From positions 1-64,000 of the forward strand of contig CAZRBN010000001.1 of the NCBI GenBank assembly GCA_964598355.1: 64,000 nt of DNA, written 5' to 3'. The position numbers and the translations under genes were made by a program. Below the pieces are notes generated by a model. It was not told the DNA's origin. It saw nothing but the letters and a program-made list of their open reading frames with translations, and did no database searches. Below are positions 8,766 through 18,368 of the stretch, piece after piece; the first letter of the stretch is position 1; every line of letters begins with the position of its first letter. The DNA comes from DASQJJ01 sp964598355 (GTDB taxonomy: Bacteria > Patescibacteriota > Microgenomatia > Levybacterales > UBA12049).

Positions 8766-9092
8766 ATGCCAGTTATAAAATCAGCAAAAAAGAAATTGCG
8801 ACAAGACGAAAATGCAACAATTCGCAACGCTAAAATGGAAACAGCCTTGAAGGATGCTATTAAAGCAGCTAAAAAGAACCCATCTCTCGAGCTAGTCAGA
8901 AAAGCAACCAGTGCTGCAGATAAAGCAGCGAAGCGTCATATTGTTCATAACAATAAGGCTGCACGCATAAAATCAGCTCTTTCCAAACTTCTTGGAGGCA
9001 AAACAGCATCTAAATCAGAATCCAAACCTACAGCTAAAGCAAAAAAAACAGTAAAGAAAACAACTAAAAAATCCCCAGCAAAGAAGAAATAG
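8766..9092 (+). CDS. rpsT: 30S ribosomal protein S20
   Basis: Primary 16S rRNA-binding protein of the small subunit, 108 residues from the ATG at 8766. That start (MPVIKSAKKKLRQDENATIRN) is preferred over an in-frame ATG two codons earlier because the promoter geometry would place transcription initiation on it. Conserved core: SAKKKLRQ, NAKMETALKDAIKAAKK, and DKAAKRHIVHNNKAARIKSALSK in the middle. It carries a Lys/Thr/Ala-rich C-terminal extension of about 25 residues. Single gene, divergent from murJ. Confidence 0.95.
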   Translation: MPVIKSAKKKLRQDENATIRNAKMETALKDAIKAAKKNPSLELVRKATSAADKAAKRHIVHNNKAARIKSALSKLLGGKTASKSESKPTAKAKKTVKKTTKKSPAKKK

Positions 9093-9222
9093 CCACATAT
9101 ATTGCTTTATTGACCCATTGTTTCATTTCACCCTTTCAAATCTTACGTTTTACACGATCCATACCCCGGTTTGTCCAACTATTTCAACCCAGGTTTAAAC
9201 TTCTAATAATTCGTTTTTTCTT

Positions 9223-9251
9223 TTGACAAAGAGCTTAATTCTCCCTAGACT
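9223..9251 (+). promoter_or_regulatory. promoter of the PilN-PilO/surface cluster
   Basis: TTGACA (9223-9228), 17-bp spacer, TAGACT (9246-9251), ATG 9 nt further at 9261. The leader would be 0-3 nt. It heads the long tightly spaced plus-strand cluster. Confidence 0.65.
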
Positions 9252-9260
9252 AATAGTAGT

Positions 9261-9821
9261 ATGGAAAAGTCTACTGCACCATCTATTAATTTGGCTAAAA
9301 ACCGAGGAGAACATTTCATAGATAGATTTTTTTCCTGGGCACTTTCCGCTGGACGTGTCTTAGTGATCCTTACCGAAGCTATAGCACTAGGAGCTTTTCT
9401 TTTCCGTTTTGGATTGGACAGGCAAATTCTTGATTTGCATGACAGAATTACTCAAGAACAAGCTATTGTGAAATTATTAAAGAATAATGAAACAACATAT
9501 AGGAATCTTCAAGAAAGACTAAGTCTTGCAAAAAACATAGATACAACAACCACTACCCAACTCAAAACATACACAGATGTTTCTACAATGATTCCATCTG
9601 ATATGGTCGTACAAAATATTTTTTATTCGATAAATGATATCCATGTGGATGGATCTGTAGGCTCAATTATTTCTCTCTCATCATTTGTAAAAAAGCTTAA
9701 AGCTTATCCAACAGTCGAGAAAGTAAGTATAGATAGGTTAGAAAATAAATCATCAACAGGAGAATATACCATTGGAATTACAGCATTTTTCAAAGTAGAA
9801 AAGCAGAAATCATTACTATGA
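9261..9821 (+). CDS. PilN-like membrane assembly protein
   Basis: 186 residues. The N-terminus has SINLAKNR, reminiscent of the INLLP-type motif by which PilN-family proteins bind PilM. One transmembrane helix follows (about 30-50), then a coiled-coil-like stretch and a small periplasmic-type alpha/beta domain. The pairing with a PilO-like gene, overlapping by 4 bp, supports the call. In type IV pilus machines PilN and PilO form the inner-membrane alignment complex. No PilM, PilB, PilT or pilin gene is visible here, so the role is inferred from fold and order. Confidence 0.6.
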   Translation: MEKSTAPSINLAKNRGEHFIDRFFSWALSAGRVLVILTEAIALGAFLFRFGLDRQILDLHDRITQEQAIVKLLKNNETTYRNLQERLSLAKNIDTTTTTQLKTYTDVSTMIPSDMVVQNIFYSINDIHVDGSVGSIISLSSFVKKLKAYPTVEKVSIDRLENKSSTGEYTIGITAFFKVEKQKSLL

Positions 9822-10453
9822 ATTTAAAAATATCCTTACCTACTCTCAAAAAACTTGGAATTGGCAATCCAAAAGAAAGCAAGCTCTTTCTTTCTATTAT
9901 TCCTGGAATTCAAGAAAAACGAACAAAACAATTTACGACTCTTTCTCTTACGCTTGCCACTATCGCATTTTTCGGTATTTTCGCGATTAATCCAACATTT
10001 GGAACTATTTCTGATTTACAAAAGCAACTCGATGATGATAATTTTACACATCAAAGTCTGCAAAAAAAAATTGCCAATTTAACTACTCTTCAGCAAGTAT
10101 ACTCGGATATCCAAGACACACTTCCTCCATTATATGACGCCATTCCTACTTCATTATCCATCGATATTTTTGTTGGACAATTGCATACGCTTGCTGGACT
10201 AAACAATGTACAACTTACCAGGGTTCAGACTTTGCCTGTTGATATTTCACCACAAACAACATCAGCAAAATATACAACCTATGAATTTTCTGTTGAAGCT
10301 CAAGGAGCATATGCTGATCTGGTGAAATATATAACAAATGTCACGAACGCTAGTCGGCTCATAACATTACAATCAATTTCTATGGCCCATATCGGAAAAG
10401 TTGACAATACCTTTCGTATGCAGTTGAGAGGAAAAACATACTTTAAATCATAA
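9818..10453 (+). CDS. PilO-like membrane assembly protein
   Basis: 211 residues, single transmembrane helix at about 40-62 after a short cytosolic segment, then a coiled coil (DLQKQLDDDNFTHQSLQKKIANL) and a C-terminal alpha/beta domain ending in LRGKTYF. This is the PilO/GspM-like layout. It starts inside the end of the PilN-like gene (ATGA overlap), indicating translational coupling. Family assignment rests on architecture and gene order rather than on diagnostic residues. Confidence 0.6.
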   Translation: MNLKISLPTLKKLGIGNPKESKLFLSIIPGIQEKRTKQFTTLSLTLATIAFFGIFAINPTFGTISDLQKQLDDDNFTHQSLQKKIANLTTLQQVYSDIQDTLPPLYDAIPTSLSIDIFVGQLHTLAGLNNVQLTRVQTLPVDISPQTTSAKYTTYEFSVEAQGAYADLVKYITNVTNASRLITLQSISMAHIGKVDNTFRMQLRGKTYFKS

Positions 10454-10455
10454 CT

Positions 10456-10776
10456 ATGAGACAACGCGATATATTATTTCTTCTTGCATCAATTTGTGTT
10501 GTTATTTTTGCATGGATAGCATTTACTATTCTTCATAATTCACTTACTTCAACAATAACCCCTGCAACAACTGAAGCAATCGCTCCAATTCAACCCAACT
10601 TTGATACTGCAACCCTCAAAAAAATGAAAACACGAATTGTTGTTAACCCAGCATTTACCATTTCAGTTACCCCTACAATTACTCTTAGTCCAGCCCCTAC
10701 ACCAACGACTCTTCCATTTAATAACGTTGCTTCTCAATCTGCACAAACAGCATCCCAAGGAGGTACGTTGAAATAA
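10456..10776 (+). CDS. small membrane-anchored protein with Thr/Pro-rich tail
   Basis: 106 residues: a transmembrane anchor at about 6-28, then an extracytoplasmic Thr/Pro/Ser-rich segment containing KKMKTRIVVNPAF. It follows the PilO-like gene by 2 nt and overlaps the next gene by 1 nt. Its place after PilN/PilO matches PilP in classical operons, but no PilP sequence signature is visible, so it is left unnamed. Confidence 0.6.
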   Translation: MRQRDILFLLASICVVIFAWIAFTILHNSLTSTITPATTEAIAPIQPNFDTATLKKMKTRIVVNPAFTISVTPTITLSPAPTPTTLPFNNVASQSAQTASQGGTLK

Positions 10777-12152
10777 TGAATATCTGGAATAAAAGAATTC
10801 CTACAGTATTTGGCATAGCCTTTGTTTTAGGGACAGTTATTGGAACAATATTTTTAGTCCAAACAGGAGTAATCTATTTGGGTGGAGCTGCTCCAGCTGA
10901 TAATCCTCACTCAGTACGAGTTACAAATATTTCAGACAAGGCCGTATCTATTACCTATACTACAGAAACAAAGGTTATCGGAACAGTCTCAATCGGACAA
11001 GATAAAGATAGTCTACAAACAATTTTGGATGAGCGAGACCAACAATCAGGAACTCCTCAAACATATAAAGTACATAGTATAAGTATTAAAAACCTTAAAC
11101 CAAATACTTCGTATGTTTTTTCTATTACATCAGGAGCAACGACGTATCTGAATCATGATAAGTATTTCTCAGCTCAAACGGCACCAACACTTACTACAGC
11201 TCCTACCTCACAACTTCCTCTCACAGGAAAACTGGTTAGCCCAGATGGAAATAATCCAGAGGAAGCATTGGTATATCTAACAACAGACAAAGGGGAAGTC
11301 TTGTCAACTCTTACGAAATCCTCTGGTATTTATACTATTCCCCTTAATACCTTTCGAACATCGGATGGAAAAAATTTCTTCACCTTCCAACCAACGACAC
11401 CGCTTCATATTCTGGCAACTAATGGAGACTTAACCTCGCAAGCAACTGTTTTGTTATCAGGAAGCAGTCCTGTCCCACTTATTACGCTTTCTCAAACGTA
11501 TAACTTCACTGCATCAACCCAACCTGTCGCGTCTAATTCCGCAGAAGCTACTATTGGTTTCCCATCGTTCTCAGCAAATAATGCTCTTGAGGCAACACCT
11601 GTGATTATTACTCCCAAGAAAGACGAAAGTTTTACTGATACCCAACCACGATTTAGTGGGAAAGCCTTACCCAATCAAACTATCACAATAGAAATCCATT
11701 CATCAGATGTTATAACAGATACGATTAAGACAGATGCGTTTGGCAATTGGACATATAGACCATCCACACAACTATCACCAGGTAACCATACCTTAACTAT
11801 TATGACAAAAGATGCTAGTGGCATTCTTAAGACAATCGAACAGTCATTTACTGTTTTTGCAGCAGGATCTCAGGTGACTCAATCAGCAACGCCATCAGCA
11901 ACACCAACCGTGACAAAATCACCAACTGCAACACCAATACCAACAATAATACCTACCATTACGACACAACCAACAGGTATTACTCCTACCCTGCAGCCAA
12001 CACTACTTCCAACAGTTGCTCTATCCCTCACACCGCGACCCTCACTGCCACCAACGGGAAGCAATAGTATTATAGTCGTAGGAACAACCGGTATTGTCAC
12101 AACGCTCCTTGGTATTGTATTATTCTTGATAAGCCGTGGTGCAATATTATGA
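10776..12152 (+). CDS. large surface protein with FN3-like and Ig-like domains and LPPTG end
   Basis: 458 residues. N-terminal signal anchor (about 8-32), a fibronectin type III-like domain (about 45-135, with KNLKPNTSYVFSI), a carboxypeptidase-regulatory-like beta domain (about 145-230), a bacterial Ig-like domain (about 275-360, with KDESFTDTQPRFSGKA and GNWTYRP), a Thr/Pro-rich linker, then LPPTGSN, a hydrophobic helix and the short end SRGAIL. Likely wall- or membrane-attached extracellular protein. The LPPTG motif matches that of the protein at 3697-4848, so both could be substrates of one sorting enzyme (not seen here). It overlaps the next gene by ATGA. Confidence 0.7.
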   Translation: MNIWNKRIPTVFGIAFVLGTVIGTIFLVQTGVIYLGGAAPADNPHSVRVTNISDKAVSITYTTETKVIGTVSIGQDKDSLQTILDERDQQSGTPQTYKVHSISIKNLKPNTSYVFSITSGATTYLNHDKYFSAQTAPTLTTAPTSQLPLTGKLVSPDGNNPEEALVYLTTDKGEVLSTLTKSSGIYTIPLNTFRTSDGKNFFTFQPTTPLHILATNGDLTSQATVLLSGSSPVPLITLSQTYNFTASTQPVASNSAEATIGFPSFSANNALEATPVIITPKKDESFTDTQPRFSGKALPNQTITIEIHSSDVITDTIKTDAFGNWTYRPSTQLSPGNHTLTIMTKDASGILKTIEQSFTVFAAGSQVTQSATPSATPTVTKSPTATPIPTIIPTITTQPTGITPTLQPTLLPTVALSLTPRPSLPPTGSNSIIVVGTTGIVTTLLGIVLFLISRGAIL

Positions 12153-13417
12153 AGATTGGAATTATAGGAGCTGGTTTTACAGGACTTGGGGCAGCATATT
12201 CGTTAGTAAAACAAGGACATTCAGTTACTATCTTTGAAAAGGATGATCATCCAGGTGGTCTTGCCATAGGTTATCAAAAAAATGAATGGGAATGGACCTT
12301 AGAAAGCTATTACCATCATTGGTTTACGAACGACAATACTGTTTTATCCTTGGCAAAAGAAATTCATTTTCCTGTAGCAATAAAGCGTCCAAAAACATCT
12401 GTCTTTATCGAAGGAAAACTATATCAACTTGATTCTCCTTCCAGTTTTTTAACCTTCCCCAAACTTCCTATATGGGATAGACTTCGGATGATTGAAACGC
12501 TTGGACTGCTGAGAATCAATCCTTTCTGGAAACCAATGGAAAAAGTGAAAGCCTCAGAGTATCTTCCAAAAGCTATGGGTGAAAAGGCATATAAATTAAT
12601 TTGGGAACCTCAGCTTACCAATAAATTTGGCAATTATGCAGATAAAATTTCTCTTGCATGGTTTTGGGCACGCATTGTTAAAAGAACTCCTTCCCTTGCT
12701 TATCCAAAGGGGGGATTTTTATCCTTTGCACGACATGTAGAAAAAGTTATTACAGAAAAGGGAGGAGAATTTTTCTATGGAGCAGGTGTAACTGAAATAA
12801 AAACAGTAAAAGATAAAACAATTGTTATCGTCGGAAAAGAAAAATATGAATTTGATAAAGTCATTGTTACGCTTCCTTCTTTCCCATTCCTCAAGCTTTG
12901 TCCAACACTTCCTGAAGGGTATAAAGAAAAATTACGAAAACTTGAGGGTCTCGGAGCTATGACTGTTGTATTGAGACTAAAAAAACAGTTCCTTCCTGAT
13001 AATACCTACTGGCTAAGTATGTGTGATCCTGCTTCTCCTGTTATGGCTGTTGTTGAACATACTAATTTTATGAATAAAAAACACTATAATAACGAGCATC
13101 TTGTTTATTTAGGAAACTACTTAGCGCAAAATCACCCATACTTCTCTTTATCAGAAAAAGAGATCCTTAAAGAGTTTGATCCCATTCTTCAAGAGTTACA
13201 TCCTGGATATGAAAAAGATATTATTGGTGTTGATATCTTTAAAACTCCTTTTGCTCAGCCAATCATACCCACTAATTACTCAAGAATTATGCCACCATTT
13301 GATACGCCATTACCAAATATTTATTTGGCCAATATTCAACAAGTATATCCCTGGGATAGAGGGACTAATTATGCTGTTGAATTAGGACAAAAGATAGCAG
13401 ACCACATTACAAAGTGA
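12149..13417 (+). CDS. FAD-dependent oxidoreductase (amine oxidase / protoporphyrinogen oxidase-like)
   Basis: 422 residues with an N-terminal dinucleotide-binding GIIGAGFTGLGAA, EKDDHPGGL at the end of the second strand, and a C-terminal flavin-contacting motif YPWDRGTNYAVELGQ. The family includes UDP-galactopyranose mutase-like and carotenoid or heme-pathway enzymes. No heme or carotenoid genes are nearby, and the following genes are glycosyltransferases, so a role in sugar-nucleotide or lipid-linked glycan chemistry is more likely (inference). Translationally coupled to the preceding surface-protein gene. Confidence 0.7.
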   Translation: MKIGIIGAGFTGLGAAYSLVKQGHSVTIFEKDDHPGGLAIGYQKNEWEWTLESYYHHWFTNDNTVLSLAKEIHFPVAIKRPKTSVFIEGKLYQLDSPSSFLTFPKLPIWDRLRMIETLGLLRINPFWKPMEKVKASEYLPKAMGEKAYKLIWEPQLTNKFGNYADKISLAWFWARIVKRTPSLAYPKGGFLSFARHVEKVITEKGGEFFYGAGVTEIKTVKDKTIVIVGKEKYEFDKVIVTLPSFPFLKLCPTLPEGYKEKLRKLEGLGAMTVVLRLKKQFLPDNTYWLSMCDPASPVMAVVEHTNFMNKKHYNNEHLVYLGNYLAQNHPYFSLSEKEILKEFDPILQELHPGYEKDIIGVDIFKTPFAQPIIPTNYSRIMPPFDTPLPNIYLANIQQVYPWDRGTNYAVELGQKIADHITK

Positions 13418-13448
13418 TTTTAAATTTGAAATTTAAAATTAAACTTAT

Positions 13449-15034
13449 ATGTTTTCGAAACAAAACCTCTTTCTTCTATTTTTAGTTTTAGTAGGAACAT
13501 TTCTCAGATTCTATAATCTCCTCTGGGGGGCACCATTTTTTTTCATCCTGATGAGCGAAATATAGTATATGCAATTAGTCAGCTTTCTTTTCCCCAGCAA
13601 TTTAACCCACATTTTTTTGCCTATGGGTCTCTTCCTATCTATGCAGTATATTTTATAAACAATTTTTTTTCATTTATTCTAAAAAGAGAAAATGATTTTG
13701 CATCTATAATTTTCTGGCTTCGATTTTTCTCTGCAACATTTTCTTTATTACTTATTCCGTCTCTATATATCATTGTTTCAAAATTATTTGGCAAAACAGC
13801 TGCACTTATTACTGCTTTTTTAGCAACTTTTAGCGTTGGATTTATTCAATATGCGCATTTTGGAACATTTGAAATGTGGAATACTTTTTTTACTTTATGG
13901 TTATTCTATTTTTCTATTCGCTTAACAAAAGGCTCTTCTTTCCAAACAATTCTAAGAATAAGTACAGTCATGGGTATTTTGTTATCAGTAAAAGTATCAA
14001 ACAGTATATTATTTCCATTACCTATTCTGGGTATAGTGATGTATCAGTACATCACTATAAAGTCACTCTTATATAAAAAATTGCTAGGCAATATTTTACT
14101 CTATATAGTTATAGTTGCGGTAATATTTGTAGTAACAAACCCTTTCGCATTACTTGATTTTCAATCATTTTTTAACAGTATCCATTATGAATCCTCAGTT
14201 GCTTTAGGGACACTTCCGGTTTTTTATACGGGAAGTTTTTTTAATACTATCCCAATACTTTTTCAATTTTCTAAGGTCTATCCTTTTCTTGTAAATCCAT
14301 TCGTCGAATTTCTTTTTATCCCAGCCTTCTTTTTTGTTATTTTTAAGGGAATTAAAAATAAAAACATGGCCATTATACTGCTTGCTGCATATTACATACT
14401 CGTCTTTCTATCTCAAGCATTTTTTTATGTGAAATGGACACGCTATGTACTTCCTACACTTCCTTTTCTCTATATAATGACTGCTATGTTTCTTACCAAC
14501 TTACCTACCAAACTGAAAAAAATAACATTAGTATTCCTTGGCATATTCGTCATTATATACAGTTATGCTTTTATAAAAACGGTTTATTTTTCACAGGATA
14601 CCAGAATTGCTGCGTCAGTATGGGCAAAACATACAATAGCATCCACTAGTCCTACTGTAAGTGAGCCTTATGATCTGGGTATTATTCCTTTTAACCCTCT
14701 TTTCCCGAATATACAACTAATTCCTGTCTATGACATCGAAACTAATGCCGATGCTTTCTCTCTGGTGCAACAAAACCTTTCACAAGCAAAAATATTTATT
14801 ATTCCAAGTCAGCGACTTATTCATAGTAGAATGATTAATAAAACTACTTTCCCAAAAGGGAACACTCTTTATACCAATCTTTTAGACAATAAAACAGATT
14901 TTAAAAAAGTATATGAAACACCATGTAATATATTTTGCAAAATAGTATATGACGGAGATCCTCTCTTTAATGTAGAAGAAACAACAACTGTCTTTGATCG
15001 ACCAACAGTAGTTATCTTTGAAAAAAAGCTATGA
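13449..15034 (+). CDS. GT39-like membrane glycosyltransferase, frameshifted in a T8 run
   Basis: Full-length homologue of the next gene, broken near the N-terminus. ATG 13449 opens MFSKQNLFLLFLV and reads to the conserved region, then shifts at T8 (13536-13543). One additional T restores HPDERN, then PHFFAYGSLP and the rest, giving 528 residues without further stops. HPDER and HFFAYG are shared with the next gene (HPDERA, HFFAYG). As sequenced, only the part from about 13544 is open in the long frame. It has about 10-12 transmembrane helices; the acidic residues of HPDE are the likely catalytic or metal site of a dolichyl- or polyprenyl-phosphate-sugar-dependent transferase. The shift may be sequencing error, mutation or slippage. 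Overlaps the next gene by ATGA. Confidence 0.75.
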
Positions 15035-16743
15035 AAAAATTTCAATTAATTTCTTTATTTATTATTCTCTTACTCTCTTTTAGTTTGAGAGCATATGGCA
15101 TTAATTGGGATAATGGCTTTCATTTACATCCTGATGAAAGAGCTATTATCTTATTTTCTCAGCCTCTTGCATTTCCTTTATCGTTTTCTCAGTTTTTTTC
15201 AGTCACAAGTCCCTTGAATCCCCATTTTTTTGCCTATGGGTCTTTCCCTTTATATCTCTTAAAACTCCTGAGCAGCATTCTTTCCCTTTGGATTCCTTTT
15301 TTAGGCACATATGATGGAATGAGTATTGTAGGAAGAATCATATCAACAACAGCTGATTTAGGGACTCTTTTTATTATTTTTCTTCTGGGGAAAAGAATTT
15401 TTACAACGTTCAGTGGCCTTCTGGGAAGTCTTTTTTATGGACTATCAACACTTGCTTTGCAAACTTCCCATTTTTATGTTGTTGACCCTCTCCTCACCTT
15501 CCTCGTTACGTTGTGTTTGTATTGCATTGTATTGCTGTATAATGAACCTTCCTATAAAAAAGCATTATTGGTTGGAATACTATTTGGATTATCCTTAGCA
15601 ACAAAAAATAGTGCAGTTGCTCTTATCTCATCAATAAGCTTCACACTCATTGCAGATATATGGCTCCTCGCTCTCAGACACAAAAGAAAAATTCATTTGC
15701 ATGCAGAAGAAGTAAAGAAAATTATTATGCAAAATGTCCCATTTGGTATATATATTTTTCTTACTGCTTGTATTACATTTTTTATTTTTGAACCATATGC
15801 ACTTATTGATTTTTCCACTTTCCTGACACAAACACTACAGCAATACCAAATGACAAAAGATGCATTTACTTTTCCTTATACTCTGCAATACGTAGACAAA
15901 ATACCCTATCTGTATGAGATTAAAAACATGTTTCTCTGGGGACAAGGACCTGTTCTTTTTCTCTTTTCTCTTTCTGGTCTCCTTATGGTTTTATACTCTC
16001 TCTATAAAAAAGAAAAACAGACAAAATGGCCAGAAGAAATACTTCTTATACTTTTCTTAGGGACATACTTTTTTGTTGTAGGAAAGTTTGCAGTTGGATT
16101 TATGAGATATATGCTTCCGATGTACCCACTTCTTGCTCTCTTTGCTGGAATAGGTGTTGAAAAAGTTATTACATATCTTACTAGTTCACATGGTTTCTAT
16201 TGGCTCAAAATCCTTCTGGTATTGTATATTGTCATCCTGGTTGGTTATTGGCCTCTTGCGTTTCTCCATATCTACTCCTTACCCAATACCCGGGTTCAAG
16301 CAACCAACTGGATACAAACGCATATTGCTCCTGGCTCACATATTGCTATTGAACATTGGGATGATTCCCTTCCTCTTTTAGGACAAGACGTATATACAAT
16401 GATAACATTGCCATTGTATGACCCTGATACTAATTTCAAGTGGCAACAAATCAACCAACAGCTTACAACAACTGATTATATTATCATTGCATCAAACAGG
16501 CTCTATGTTCCGCTCCAGAAGTTAGCAGACTGTAATAAACACCCTTTTCCTCACTGTTACCCACTCACAGCCAACTATTATACACAGCTTTTCCATGGAG
16601 AAAAAGGATTTAAAAAAATAGCTGAATTTGCTTCATATCCAACACTTCCTTTCAGTAATCAACCGATTAATGACCAAGAGGCGGACGAATCATTTACCGT
16701 ATATGATCATCCGAAAGTAATGATTTTTCAAAAGGTACCTTGA
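15031..16743 (+). CDS. GT39-like membrane glycosyltransferase (HPDER family)
   Basis: 570-residue polytopic protein of the GT-C (PMT/ArnT-like) type. The first extracytoplasmic loop carries HLHPDERA at about residue 32, followed by PHFFAYGSFP, and about 12 hydrophobic helices follow. The soluble C-terminal part contains TRVQATNWIQTHIAPGSHIAIE, as in many relatives. It probably transfers a sugar from a polyprenyl-phosphate donor to a surface acceptor. It is a paralogue of the preceding gene and is coupled to it. Confidence 0.8.
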   Translation: MKKFQLISLFIILLLSFSLRAYGINWDNGFHLHPDERAIILFSQPLAFPLSFSQFFSVTSPLNPHFFAYGSFPLYLLKLLSSILSLWIPFLGTYDGMSIVGRIISTTADLGTLFIIFLLGKRIFTTFSGLLGSLFYGLSTLALQTSHFYVVDPLLTFLVTLCLYCIVLLYNEPSYKKALLVGILFGLSLATKNSAVALISSISFTLIADIWLLALRHKRKIHLHAEEVKKIIMQNVPFGIYIFLTACITFFIFEPYALIDFSTFLTQTLQQYQMTKDAFTFPYTLQYVDKIPYLYEIKNMFLWGQGPVLFLFSLSGLLMVLYSLYKKEKQTKWPEEILLILFLGTYFFVVGKFAVGFMRYMLPMYPLLALFAGIGVEKVITYLTSSHGFYWLKILLVLYIVILVGYWPLAFLHIYSLPNTRVQATNWIQTHIAPGSHIAIEHWDDSLPLLGQDVYTMITLPLYDPDTNFKWQQINQQLTTTDYIIIASNRLYVPLQKLADCNKHPFPHCYPLTANYYTQLFHGEKGFKKIAEFASYPTLPFSNQPINDQEADESFTVYDHPKVMIFQKVP

Positions 16744-16768
16744 GCGAAGCTTGGTAATGAGGTAGAAT
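16740..16768 (+). promoter_or_regulatory. possible internal promoter before the epimerase gene
   Basis: TTGAGC (16740-16745, overlapping the upstream stop codon), 17-bp spacer, TAGAAT (16763-16768), ATG 12 nt later. Reasonable hexamers, but inside a co-directional cluster, so only suggestive. Confidence 0.35.
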
Positions 16769-16780
16769 GAAGCATAACCT

Positions 16781-17827
16781 ATGAAAAAGAGGAAAGTATT
16801 AATTACAGGAGGCACAGGATTTTTAGGTTGCCATTTAGCGAGGCATTTTTTACAATCAGGAGATTATACTGTTACTCTTTTTGATATTGCCCCTTTGGAC
16901 GCACAAGACCTACTAGGAAAAGTTATCTATGTTAAGGGAGATATTACAGACAAAAATAAAGTTTTGAAAGAATTTAAGGATTGCGATTTTGTTGTTCATA
17001 CTGCAGCTGCACTACCAATACAAAAAACTAAATCAGCAATATTTCACACAAATATCGATGGCACAAAAGCAGTTTTGGAAGCATCATTAAAAAATCACAT
17101 AAAACGACTTGTATTTATCTCTTCAACAGCAGTTTATGGAGTTCCCAAACATCTTCCAGAAACAGAAGAAAGTCCGCTTGATCCAATTGGATTCTATGGT
17201 GAATCAAAAATTGCTGGAGAAAATTTATGCAAAGAATATATGAAAAAAGGCCTTTCCATTAATATTATTCGACCTAAAACATTTTTAGGAACAGAGAGAC
17301 TTGGTGTATTTCAATTATGGTTTGAGGCAATCTATCAAGGGAAAGGAGTATTCCTTTTGGGGAATGGAAACAACAGATACCAATTACTTGCAGTTACTGA
17401 TATTGCAGCACTTATTCAAAAAGCTCTAGAGAGCAACGTTGAGAATGAAATATTTAATGCCGGTGCAAAAGAATTTAGGACATGGCGAGAAGATTTAGGA
17501 TCTGTTATACAGTATGCAAAATCTTCATCGAAAATCGTAGGATTACCTGTTGTCCCTTCACAGATCCTTTTAGGATTATTTGAATTTTTGGGCATTTCCC
17601 CCATTGCAGCATGGCATTATAAAACACTTCCAGTCCCATCATATGTCTCCATACAAAAAGCACAAAAACTGCTGAAATGGGAACCTAAAAAGTCAAATAA
17701 GCAACTGCTTTTAGAAACATACCAATGGTATGAAAAACATCGAAATGAAATTATAGGAAGGAAAGGTAAGACACACAGAGTGGGATGGAATTTTCAAATC
17801 CTTAACCTTATTACTAAGTTCTTTTAA
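16781..17827 (+). CDS. NAD-dependent epimerase/dehydratase (extended SDR)
   Basis: 348 residues. Rossmann motif TGGTGFLGCHLA near residue 8, catalytic YGESK (Tyr and Lys of YxxxK) at about 147, a Ser-rich strand VFISSTAVYG before it, and a C-terminal substrate-binding half. Typical of UDP-sugar 4-epimerases and related nucleotide-sugar enzymes; the exact sugar cannot be read from the sequence. Sits between GT39-like genes and a DUF2298 gene, consistent with surface glycan precursor synthesis. Confidence 0.8.
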   Translation: MKKRKVLITGGTGFLGCHLARHFLQSGDYTVTLFDIAPLDAQDLLGKVIYVKGDITDKNKVLKEFKDCDFVVHTAAALPIQKTKSAIFHTNIDGTKAVLEASLKNHIKRLVFISSTAVYGVPKHLPETEESPLDPIGFYGESKIAGENLCKEYMKKGLSINIIRPKTFLGTERLGVFQLWFEAIYQGKGVFLLGNGNNRYQLLAVTDIAALIQKALESNVENEIFNAGAKEFRTWREDLGSVIQYAKSSSKIVGLPVVPSQILLGLFEFLGISPIAAWHYKTLPVPSYVSIQKAQKLLKWEPKKSNKQLLLETYQWYEKHRNEIIGRKGKTHRVGWNFQILNLITKFF

Positions 17828-17831
17828 AACA

Positions 17832-18368
17832 ATGAATATTGGTTTTGATTTAGATAAAGTTTTTATTGATTATCCACCTTTCATTCCATCCTGGATTATA
17901 GATAAGTTATACAAGAAAAAAGATAATGGAATTTTGCTCTATAGAATTCCGGGAAAATTTGAGCAATATATCCGCATTCTATCTCACCACCCATTACTCA
18001 GACCTTACATAACCCCAAATGTAAGCTTTGTGAGAAAGCTTTCGCAAAAAGATCATACAAAATTATTTCTTATATCCAGCAGATTTAGCTTTTTAAAAGG
18101 ACGGACTACAGACGTTGTGAAAAAAGCTCATCTGGATAAAATTTTTGACAAACTGTATTTCAATTATCATGATGAACAACCACATGAATTTAAAAATGAA
18201 ATTATTAAAAAAGAGCATATTCAAAAATATGTTGATGATGATCTTTCACTATTAAAATTTTTATCAAAAAATAATCCACAAACTAATTTCTACTGGTTAA
18301 ATCCCCAAAGCACTGACACTATAACAAAAAATCTTTTTGGAATAACGCATATTTCTCAAATGTTATGA
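17832..18368 (+). CDS. HAD-like hydrolase-fold protein
   Basis: 178 residues. The N-terminal GFDLDKVFID has the DxD motif I of the haloacid dehalogenase superfamily, LFLISSRF fits motif II (Ser in strand 2), and YVDDDLS near residue 138 fits motif IV. Motif III Lys is less clear. Substrate unknown. It is 4 nt after the epimerase gene and overlaps the DUF2298 gene by ATGA, so it probably acts in the same glycan pathway. Confidence 0.6.
   Translation: MNIGFDLDKVFIDYPPFIPSWIIDKLYKKKDNGILLYRIPGKFEQYIRILSHHPLLRPYITPNVSFVRKLSQKDHTKLFLISSRFSFLKGRTTDVVKKAHLDKIFDKLYFNYHDEQPHEFKNEIIKKEHIQKYVDDDLSLLKFLSKNNPQTNFYWLNPQSTDTITKNLFGITHISQML

Noticed and set aside
9093..9260. RNA gene or terminator after rpsT
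   Set aside because: No stable hairpin with a U-tract and no tRNA-like cloverleaf could be found.
9261..10776. Complete type IV pilus operon
   Set aside because: Only PilN/PilO-like proteins are visible; no pilin, ATPase, PilC or PilM is encoded here.
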